Positions 54,235-64,000 of a stretch of 64,000 bases of DNA are shown here, piece after piece. The DNA is from Blasia pusilla. Taxonomy: Eukaryota; Marchantiophyta; Marchantiopsida; Blasiales. Within the stretch, counting starts at the first letter, position 1, and every line of letters starts with the position of its first letter. The position numbers were made by a program, and so were the translations under genes. The stretch covers positions 10,478,001 to 10,542,000 of the forward strand of contig CM114275.1 of assembly GCA_050084515.1 (NCBI GenBank), read 5' to 3'. The notes beneath the pieces were generated by a model that made no database searches, was not told where the DNA came from, and was given only the letters and a program-made list of their open reading frames with translations.

Positions 54235-54629
54235 AGATGCTTCAGGGTTCACAACATAGTTTCTTAATCTCTGGTTATGCATTTTTATGGATCTTTAGTG
54301 CATTGGAGTCGACTTCACAGAAGATTTCCAACACCATCTTACTTGTCCCAAACGCACTTTGGGTCAGACCGTTATGACCTAAAATACAATAAAACCCCAA
54401 AACGCTAGTCAAGTTCAAATTCTGGCTCTTAGGCTCGACTCTTCTCAAGTCTTGATTCACGATTGGTCCACGTTTCCCACGTCACGACCATTGCACATGA
54501 AATTTTGAACCTTTTTTGCGTCTCATATCTCCTTCAAGAGATTTTTTTGACGCACATCCATCCCAATGTGAGCCTACTAGACTCATGATGTTTTGCATCA
54601 ATGTACGTTTGGTTATGAGGGTCACGACA
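54235..54629 (-). repeat. truncated LTR of family B
   Basis: Ends GGTTATGAGGGTCACGACA, the reverse complement of the first bases of the solo LTR at 46543. It matches the reverse complement of roughly the first 320-390 bases of that LTR. The other end is lost. It is more diverged than the nested copies. Confidence 0.75.
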
Positions 54630-56790
54630 CTTAAACTTTTTAAAATATAGTTATGTATTTATATCTATATGATATTAATGATGTTAAAATCTCTAAAAAA
54701 TCTATAAGTATAAGGGATTCATTATGTTTTATGATTTAAACTAGAATCATAAGAGGAGGGTATAGGTCCCTTTTTCCGTTCATTGATAACTCCATACAAC
54801 AAAGTAGAGTGGGACTGAGTCACAAAGGTACCCAATCATTGCATATACATCACACTAGTGAGTATATACTTATTTTCTTTATTACAATTTTGGGCTATAT
54901 AATCCCATCATCAAATAGAAAAATCTTCTTATACATCCTTTTATTATTAGGATAGAAAATGATGCCCGATCAAATCTTTTGTTAAGTAAGAAAAAAATAG
55001 TGAAATCTTGGGAAAACTAACTTCATTCTTAATTTTTTCGAGTTTATTCATTGATGATTAAGTATGAATTTTTGGAATGGAAAATGTCATTGAGAGCTTG
55101 GAGAATGAAAATACATATCTATACTCTTATTTTGGTTAGTGCGTGTTACAATCTTTTATCAAACCCAAGAGTATTATGGTTAACAAGTAATTCATCGAGA
55201 AATGTTCAATTTTTTCTTAAAGAATAGGTAGAAAAAAGAAAGAAGGATATTTATTTTAAAGGGAGAGGGATCTTCAATACCTTTTTTTTATAAGGGTGTT
55301 ATTTTCATTACACAAAGGAATAATAATCTCTAATTTAAATATATGGAAAAAAAAGTTCAGTATATGGGAGAAGCAAACAAAGTTCAATCTTGAATAAGGT
55401 AAGGAACAATAAGGCCTTTAATGTATTTACAATAGAGGGTTCCTTACAAAAGGTCTTTACATATGCTGTGATTATTGACATTGAGAGACCTAGTCACGTG
55501 TTAGGGGGGTATTTATTGTTTGTGTGTATAGATCTTATAGGATTCATAAGACAGATGAGTATAGATATATATTGACGATAAATGATGTATATTGGTTAGT
55601 AATATGTATTTGCATAAGATGTGTCATCGCTTTATTTTTAGTCCCCATTTTAGGAGGTAATGGTGATCTACTATCATAGAGGTGACCTACGTGTGTAGGT
55701 TATTCTCTTTGAATATTAAGTGGCATCCTCGAAGATCAAGGTTGCTCTACACGAAGTGTTTGGTGGTATGTTTGAATTAATGCTACTTGGGCCAATGAGA
55801 TTCAAGGGAGATATGTCATTAGTGTGATTTCCTTTTTGTGAGGATTTTTCTTACTTCTCTCATATTAGTTTCCGTGGAGAGAACTACAAATAGTGGTGGT
55901 AAGAGAGTATATAGGATATTCAAAATCATTTTTGTGACATGTTGTTAATGGATATCCTCTAGACACAAGGTGGATTATACCTATGATGAGGCTCATTTGG
56001 ATCCCATATTTGCATATCATATCAAAACATTTGGTATATTCGAACTAGCTATATCTGTGTTTATTCTAATCTGAGATTATCTTGAGCTACGAGTGGGCTA
56101 GGGTTCATATTGGAATTACATAGTTTATTTTTAGAGTGTATTGATTGACTTCTCTTTCTTGTAGGTTGAGTGTGCATGTATATTAATTTCGTGTTAGAAT
56201 ATTGGAAGGTATTTCCCTTGAGAAATATCAAAGCCAAAACCAAAGCAAAATCTCACTACTAGAAATTTGAGCATGGTTTAGTAGTTAGAGAAAGGTCAAA
56301 AAGTCAATTTAAGGTATATCACACATTTGGATGTGCCTTATGCTTGTGCATTTGCTAGCTTGTGAATCTTGATCATATGGGAGTACATGGGGTTGAGGAG
56401 ATTTTGAAATTAAAATGAGATTTCAAAATTGAAGGAATTTTTTTGAACTGCAAAACTTCTGAGAAGAATTACAAAGTGGGATCCTTTTTACGTTATTTGT
56501 GAAGATTGCTAAAGAGATAGGCATTTTGGTGGAAATACCAATGAGAAATCATATGGGGAAATAAATGATAATTCTGGTTTGAATAGTGGAAGAAGTAAAC
56601 AACTTTGGATGTTTTTTCTAGTTGATTTGAGATGTTTTATTGTGAATTTTGGTCGGAATCTGAAGATAAAGGCATATGTAACTAAGGAAAGGGGACAATT
56701 GAAAAGGTAAAATTAAGTTGACCGTGTTATAACTCATGGAGTTGTAATTCATCATTCAAAGTAGCTCAGCAAATAAAATATAAGGTTGCA
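54630..56790. other. AT-rich spacer
   Basis: No gene, RNA gene or clear repeat recognised. Confidence 0.6.
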
Positions 56791-57080
56791 TATGGACAAA
56801 GTCTGTGTCCGTGGACATGTCCACATCCAGGGATTTATGTCCATCCTATAGGACTTGTCAATGTGAGCCCCATGTCCTTCTTATTTCTGATTCTTCCCCC
56901 CCCCCCCTCCCCACTTGCCTTTACGATCTGTATTTTCTCGCTTTTTACTCCTCCCATCCCCACTTCCTCCCCGCTTATTGCCCCGCCTACCCTTGCCTTG
57001 CCTTCTACCACGAACTATAATTGTAGGCCCCACTGTTTACAATCCATGTCTGTGGACATATCCAAACTTGTCTGTCCATA
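56791..57080. repeat. MITE-like element with imperfect terminal inverted repeats
   Basis: Starts TATGGACA and ends TGTCCATA. Just inside, 'CCGTGGACATG' on the left pairs with 'CATGTCTGTGG' on the right. If TA is the target duplication, the element is about 286 bp with TGGACA termini. The centre has a C10 run and a pyrimidine-rich tract and codes for nothing recognisable. Confidence 0.45.
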
Positions 57081-59721
57081 TCTGTCCTAGAGATGAACTT
57101 CTTCATTTTTGTGCAACCACGATAAAGTATAATGGTAAATATGACGCCTTAAAAGGAAGAATATAGACATATTTCCCATAAGAACCTAAATTATTTATAT
57201 GTATCAAGTGGATTTGAAAATTCATAGGAAAGATGGTGTGGGATGGAATACATCGTTTCGAGATAGCTACTAATATCAATACCTACTCCCATAAATAATG
57301 GATGAAGATCTATGGTCATATGAATCTTAATGAATATTAATTTTCATATAATTAAAAATTAAATCAATTCATGAAATAGAAACATTATGCTTCTATCAAC
57401 TACACATGTTATAATTTTCCTTTTTTAATTCTTGCGGTATGATTGTACTTAGTTCATACTAATAATTCAAGTACTTTAGTTAGTACATCATATACTTGGT
57501 TGCCCATATTTGAAATATGAATGTGATAAACCAGAGATACATTAACATCAATTGCTCATAGAGATATCAACATTGTTCACTTGTATGTAAGATTTACCAC
57601 ATTAGAGAAGTTATTGAGTCATCTCTAGTATAGATTCAATAAATGAAATGAGAATGAAGTCATAATAAAAGTTTATAAAGTATGATTACAATATAAATCA
57701 TATGGTAGAAGAAAGAAGATGAGAAAAACATAACAAGGGATACAATGTCATTAAGTAAAGAATTTTGAAGAACTTGAAAAGGCCTAGGATTGAATAGATA
57801 AAGAATCATAAGCCCCATGGAGTTTCTCAAATAATGGGATTTTTGTAAATCTTAGTAGTGAATATAACTCTTCAAGGTTTGAACTTGGGAAAAAATAATT
57901 AGAGGCTATGAATAAGGACTTAGATGGAAGAAAGGTTCCTAGCAATGGAAGTCTAAAATTTAACCACTAAAAAATAATGGATATATATAATATTATTATT
58001 AAGGTAAGAAAAATCTACTATTGTCATATAATAACCTATAATAGATTATATGAGGAAAACCATAAATACGAAGATAGTAAAAATATATATAAACTTAGAT
58101 ATGAAAGAGTTTAGGTTGAGTCTATGAAGATGAAAGTTGGACTTTGACCATATAAAGATTTTATTAATATCACTACTCAAAAAAGAGATCCCTAACTTCA
58201 GAGATCAGATGTCACTATACTTGAGTGCGGGAATATGTCAATTTTTAGTATTACTTTAGGATCACTAGATGTGGGATGAATCTTGTTCGTTGGAAATCTA
58301 GCTTATAATCTTGTTCTCATCATTTATGATTTCCAAAAACACAATTATAAAATAAAATTTGATCTCCCATAAGCTTAGAAGAGCAATAAATTATGAAAAA
58401 TCTTACAATTATAGTTTATAAATTATTCCTCTCGATTATTACTTTATTAGTAGGGGAAGAGATTCCTTGACAATAAAATCATAAAAGGAACCTAGTGATC
58501 TTAGGATGATACGAAAAAAAATATCATGACTCTTAGGCTAAGTATAATTAGTCATAATAGTACATATGACCTTGCTAAAGGCATTGGATTCTAAAAATCC
58601 TCAACGTGGGTTGTTCTCTATTAAAGGTGTATTTAAATGAAAAAGCATGTTATATCTCATGGTGTTGCGGTTATCTATCCTTGAGCCGCTTCCTCAAAAT
58701 ATGTTGAATTGACTAACATATACTTTAAGTCAACATGTATCTATGGATTTGTGATTATCTTGGCCATCCTCATATATTTATATTTCTTCATTTTATTATA
58801 AAGCTAGTTTTCCACACTGCTTTTATCACTTGCAATGATGGATCAAGCTAATGACTTATGAATGGTCATGAGAGTTTAAGGGCATTGAGTATAGAAAATA
58901 TACTTTAAGGAAAGAAATAATTAAATAGAGCACTTTAAGAGATCTTAGTAGTTTTTTTAGTTCGGGAGGTATATGAAAATAAATAAATAAATAAATAATA
59001 TCCATTTACAAATCTAAGGAAAAACCATATGGGCATAGTTGATTTTCACATTTAGGGCCATTACTTAAGTAAAAATACTATTTTATAAGTTATTGGAACA
59101 ATTATAGAGTGTTTGGATACTTGGATCATCTTTCAAGCACTAAAAAGCAAGGTTGGGAAGAATATTCGGGGTTGAATACTCGGAGTGGAATTCTTGAGAA
59201 TTTTTGGGAAGAACCAAAATTTCAGTTTTCTCATACTAAAATATTCGTTGTCATATAATGATGGGATATCCAACATACAATTTGAGATTTAATATTTGAG
59301 TAGTTTTAGAAAAAAATTTACCCAATATTCAGTTTATGCGAAACCTTACTAAAACTATTAGATCCTTGTGTATGGGATCTTGGAATATTTACATTAGAAT
59401 ATGTTTGAAAATATTCTCACAAGATATATCAATTCCATTCAATATATATCCACTTTATTATAAAATAAACCTCAAAAGAGGACAAAGAAAGGTAACAACA
59501 ACTAAAAAGAGGAGTCAAAAAATGCATAAAAGAATGCAAAAAGAAAATGGCAAAAAGCCAACGCAAACATCGGCTCAACAAGCTATACGATTGATAGCTT
59601 GAAATAAATATGACAAGAACACGAGTGGTTGGTCAGACGTGAATGGATGATGAGGCGAGCGACCCCCCACCACCTTCGCACGACATATCAATGCCAAGGC
59701 TTGTGCACATTGTAAGGCCAC
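57081..59721. other. AT-rich spacer
   Basis: No gene recognised. Includes a short (AAAT)n run near 58980. Confidence 0.6.
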
Positions 59722-61440
59722 TTAGATGCATTGCCGAAAATAAGTAGTAACTACCAAGAGAGAAGGACTACGGGAAGGGGCAAGGTGATGATTCTCGAGG
59801 GAGTGGTGAGCACATGTTTTCAGGAAAGAATCAAAAGACATATGTAAATGACCGAATAATTCCACTGAAAAAGGAATAAATCCATCAATCGCATGTCTCA
59901 CATCATAACTTAACTCCTTGATTCTTGTTGCAGCTTCAGCCGCCAAACCTTTGGTATGTGCGGCTCGACCCATCAAGTCATAACGTGTTGGATCAACAAC
60001 CACCATATCACCTAGTGTCCGGAATCCACCTCGAGACATAACAAGATCCACTCTCCGAAGAGAGGTTGCTTGTGTGGTTGAAGGTAGGACGTGGAGTTTC
60101 TCTTGCCCAACGGTGTATCATGCAGTACGAGCCACCAATGCTACCGCCTCTCTAATGACATCATGTGTGGCCGTTCGTTCTCCACCACGTGCACAACGGA
60201 GAATACGGATATCATTGGCATCAATGGGATCCCGCATACACAATTCGGCACACCTAAGAGAGAAGGATGGGGAAGTCCAAGACGTAACCGCAAAGCTGTC
60301 AAGAATATACTTCGAGGAAGACAAAATGGAAGAATAAGAGGATTTGCAATAAACCACGCCCCCGCTCCGGTACCCACACATGAACGTAGACAAGATCGAT
60401 TAGCGTCAGAGGATGCCTCGGAGAGAATGCTGGAAAAGTTGATTTGATGCAGATTCTCGGAGATATGCTCTTGAAGTTGATCAAGCCCTTCCGTAATCAG
60501 TTGACTGAAAGGGGGTAGAATTGCTTATGTAGCAAGAGGAAGAAGAGCTTGTGCACATCTCAGTTGTTGTTGAAATAACAAGTCTCCCTCTTCTACATGG
60601 GAGGTATGATCCATCAAGATAGGTGTATCTCCTTGGAGAAACCTTGAAGCCATACTCGGTGCTACCAATGCCCAACTCCCCAAAAAGGCTGCGGGAGCAG
60701 ATGCGACTGTGGAGGACAATCCCACCCCTCCAAAAGAAATAGGAAAGATAGCTTGTCGTGAAGCAAAGACACCATCCTCTCCCTCAAAGGTATTCGGGCC
60801 AAGAAGTTGACCAAAAGTTTCCAAGATAGAAGAATCAAAAGATGCCAACCGATGCAAGAACCTTAAAGTAGGAGGACAAGTGCGAAGAAGGTAGGAAGGA
60901 CATCGTAGAAAACATTGGGAGAGAATCCCATAAGCCACTTGGGGATCCCCTGGATGAGGTAACAAATTAAGCCATTCCACGTTCTTCAAAAGGGCCTCAT
61001 CCAAGAACTTTGAGACATAGTCGATGAAGCCAATTAGGACCCCAAGAACTCTAACCCCTTCTACTCTACTGATCAGGAGTAGGTGGGATGAATGTTGAGG
61101 GAAGGCATGAAGGAGACCATACTCCACATTTACTAGGTTGGACTTTAAGGTTTAAAAAAGAGAGTTGCTCCATAAAATGGGTATAAGCAGGAACCACTTC
61201 AGAAGGAGGACCTATAATGTGATTGTCATCAGTAATAGAAGGGAAAAGACAAGATGGAAATGCTTGCGCTGATGCTCGAAGGGCACGAAAATGGGCAATG
61301 GCAAAGAGTGGGCCATCCATGGGATCACCTTGACGTGTGTCACAAGCCGATTGTAGAATACTATATTCCCGAGAAGTAGCATGATCGGAATAGATAATGG
61401 GCGTATCATAAGCATAAAAGGAGCGAAAAAATGGAATAAG
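59722..61440 (-). pseudogene. decayed reverse transcriptase protein of a non-gypsy type
   Basis: Minus-strand blocks in order: 'YDTPIIYSDH', CDTRQGDPMDGPLFAIAHF, PSITDDNHIIGPP (the usual Y/A-DD catalytic box with Thr before Asp-Asp), LKVQPSKCGVWSPS, 'VRVLGVLIG', 'GILSQCFLRCPSYLL', FGGVGLSSTVASAPAAFLGS, then a C-terminal zinc-like segment 'ILRCARGGERTATHD' and 'MSRGGFRTLGDMVVVDPTRY'. The RT core and the thumb-like part resemble LINE-type RTs common in plant genomes; the exact clade cannot be told here. Several frameshifts, and the 5' part is missing beyond 61440. The 200-codon piece 60525-61127 is open. Confidence 0.8.
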
Positions 61441-61697
61441 GCTCGCGAGTTGTCCTCTTTATATAGTTGAATTTGTTATCTTTGCGTAGAGTTGTTGATG
61501 ACATAATGAAAAAAAGACATGAGAGTGAAAATAATAAAAGTGCTATCTTACCCAATAAATTTTTTGGAAATAGAAAATTTAAGTGAAAATTTTAAAAACT
61601 CCACTATTATTAATTCTCATGGCCTAGAAATGGAAAAAATGAATAGTATATCATAACCTCGTGCTTTGGGTTAGACCAGGCCCAGGCATCCTAAAAG

Positions 61698-61915
61698 AGA
61701 GAAGATGCACTTCGATAAAAACGAGTGATGGAAAACCCATCGGAAGGACAAAAGAGGGGGACTCAAAGAGTCAAAACCTGAAGGCCACAACAGGACCAGA
61801 AAAGGAAGAAGGGGGCATTCCCCCCTCTAACGATTTAAACTCACCAACAAAGAGAGACAATATCGGCAACAACAAGAGAGCTATGACTACTACTAAGTGG
61901 GCCTCTAGCGCCGGC
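61698..61915. repeat. dispersed repeat, copy 2 (beside RT pseudogene)
   Basis: Closely matches 18003-18205 in the same orientation. It lies about 260 bases upstream of the RT remnant on that gene's strand, so it may be part of the element's leader or an independent insertion. Confidence 0.75.
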
Positions 61916-61927
61916 GTCTCTCCATGA

Positions 61928-63161
61928 CTGAGCCCCCGCAAAATCCCATTAGCCTGGGCACGCCGCAACGCTATGGAGACCGCCGCCTACAATCTGAGAA
62001 TCGCAATAGCTAAGGACAACCCATTTCTCGAGTGGAGATGATGGGCGCGATCCCGTGATGAACGAAGTCGAACCTCTCCCCATAGCCCCATACATCTCTA
62101 TGGCCGGGGGATGAAGATGTGTCCTCGTGTAGTCGATCAGAGATATGTGTCTTCTTCGCCCCGCACCGCCGCCGCTTGTAGCATTCGCCCTTGGGCCACC
62201 ACTTGGGCTCGCACTGCCTCCCGCGTAGGATCTGTGACTACCACGTCCGCCACAACCACCTTAGCCTCACGTGTCATGTAGAGATCGGCACGAATGAGGG
62301 CATCCTAAAATACACATAACACAAAAAAGATTCTCGCGTATCAAGATAGTGAACGTGGCACACAAGTGAATCTTGTTCATACAAGTTTTACCCCAACCAA
62401 ACAACAACACGTTAGGAATGTTAGAACGCCTTCCAATGTAGTTCTTATGGGACAATATCGATAGCTCTTTCATGCTCCTTGCGAGAAGGGTAGTTACTTT
62501 AACTACTAGTATCTAACCCATATGATAAGAATAATTTAAATTCTGCCACCATATTTTATTATGCTATCTCTCCCCGTGCTTTAGGAAAATATTATTATAT
62601 GCGGGAGGACACCTGTCAAATGCTGTAGGCATCGGAAACAAAGTATCATGTGACAGTAAAATATTCTTTTAAAATCTTATTTTTTCAAATAAAATAAATA
62701 TTTAAGGGATTTAAAATACGCAGAATTTTCAGTAAAAGAATTTCGAAAGAATATTCAACACTACCCACGATTTCCCAGAGTAGAGTATAGTATAATATAG
62801 TATTAGGTCCACTCAAACCGAGGCGGTCGAGTAACACAACATGCCATGTCCGAACCACTCATGGTGTCCAAATGTGGGGGAAATGAAATTTCCTCCACAA
62901 CCACAACCCTAGTGCGTTGGCCTCCAACTCCCATGTGTCATGTCGCATGCAAAAGATACCGACATGATGCTGGTGGAATGGATATTTCACTCGACTATTG
63001 TTGTAAACATGAGCTATCCCACTGTATTTCCTTAATGGGTCTCTAGAGTAGCGCCAACATTTTCTTTCACAAAACCCTCTGAAAAGAATAACGAAAATCC
63101 GAATGGGAATATTTCCCGGAAACTCTTGAAGTTCCCCATAGGAAAGACATAGTAATCGTAT
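61928..63161. other. spacer without recognised genes
   Basis: Mixed composition: GC-richer at 61928-62270, AT-rich to 62800. No domain recognised. Confidence 0.55.
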
Positions 63162-63323
63162 CCGGCGTCTCGGCCGTCGGTAATTAGCCGGCGAGTGTCA
63201 CCCGAGGCATTGAGGTTGTTCCCGTCGATTCTGGTAAACCGGCGTCTCGGCCGTCGGTAGTTAGCCGGCGAGTGTCACCCGAGGCATTGGGGTTGTTCCC
63301 GTCGATTCTGGTAAACCGGCGTC
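63162..63323. repeat. tandem duplication, 77-bp unit
   Basis: Units 63162-63238 and 63239-63315 differ at only two visible positions (A/G changes); a third unit begins (63316-63323, CCGGCGTC) and stops. No coding sense seen. Confidence 0.95.
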
Positions 63324-64000
63324 AGGCGACCTCGGACGGCCTTCTTTCCATCCATCAATGAACCTCCATCGAATGAGGTAATTAGCCCGTGCGCACACTG
63401 TAGCACGGATTAGCAGGCGAGTCTGCGGGGGTTCCGTCCGTCGAAGTGCGTCCGTTTCCCGGCCCAACTAGCCTTCCTGCGAAGCCGCTTTCCTGACTCT
63501 TTCCTCCTCACCCAGACATCGTTTATGAAAACTCTCCGTTTTCGCGGACGTTGCCAACTTGCCACATACCCAGAGGGAAGGCAAGCTCCATAGGCTCTGG
63601 TACTATCGACCGGTTTTAGCGGCGAGACGGCGACAGATAGAGTGACACGAAACACACGTGCAGATGAAAACGAGTGACCGACAGTCCGAGTTTCGATCCG
63701 ACATTGGTGTCTCCCGGCGACGTATATGTACATCGGTCCATAGGCTCTCCAGATGTTCTCGCATCGCTCAGCCGACGTACGGGAACTACAGTGTGCAGTG
63801 GCACCCTCGAAAATCTGCGCGTGTCTGCCGGTGGTATTGACAAACGTGGGACGGAGAATCATGGCAGTTTCTCCTTTTGATAAGTTCGGTTCTCCCGCGC
63901 ACTGTACCGGAGCGGAGCGCGGCCTCGGCGAACGAGAGGTGCGCGCTACAGGAGTCTCTCGAACTATCGCCAGTCGGCCAATGGTGGCGCATTCCCTCCA
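63324..64000. other. GC-rich edge, possible gene flank
   Basis: A 150-codon open frame on the minus strand (63410-63862) is rich in Arg and Ser with no recognisable domain; other frames overlap it. The rise in GC resembles the flanks of the two real genes, so a gene may begin beyond the window. I would not call the ORF a gene. Confidence 0.35.

Overview
The window is nuclear DNA from a land plant. The MCM3 gene has 16 short introns with plant-like splice sites and the other gene is a WRKY factor, a family expanded in green plants. The short introns and the retroelement types suggest a bryophyte or lycophyte rather than a seed plant, but this is only a guess. About 10 kb is ordinary gene space. 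The rest is AT-rich spacer and decayed transposable elements.

Layout. 1-3.8 kb: decayed PIF1-type helicase and two unrecognised ORFs. 4030-4644: stand-alone LTR-like element with a 4-bp target duplication. 4.6-11.4 kb: AT-rich spacer. 11378-17070: Ty3/gypsy-type element 1 (minus strand), bounded by GGGT duplications, with its RT region deleted. 17.5-17.8 kb: Helitron-type helicase C-terminus. 18512-24888 (+): intact 17-exon MCM3 with an E2F-type site upstream. 26962-29202 (-): group III WRKY gene, convergent with MCM3. 30.3-38.8 kb: spacer holding a 0.6-kb fragment of the same retroelement family at 34.7-35.3 kb, a long AT microsatellite and a palindromic foldback. 38789-49938: Ty3/gypsy-type element 2 (minus strand), carrying two copies of an unrelated LTR nested in its gag. 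50-59.7 kb: spacer, one more fragment of the nested LTR family and a MITE-like element. 59.7-61.4 kb: decayed reverse transcriptase gene of another type (minus strand). 63-64 kb: a GC-rich edge with a 77-bp tandem duplication.

The most interesting content is the gypsy family. Combining elements 1 and 2 with the 34.7-kb fragment, its polyprotein order reads gag, protease, a DNA cytosine-5 methyltransferase-like domain, reverse transcriptase, RNase H, integrase, and a PHD finger as the last domain. A chromatin reader and a DNA methylation writer would sit in one retroelement. All copies here are broken: the catalytic Cys of the methyltransferase is Ser, stops and frameshifts are common, and element 1 has lost the methyltransferase and RT. 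The ends of both elements are also odd: the two termini are not direct repeats of each other, yet the 615-bp element at 4030 joins a left-end and a right-end sequence like those of element 2.
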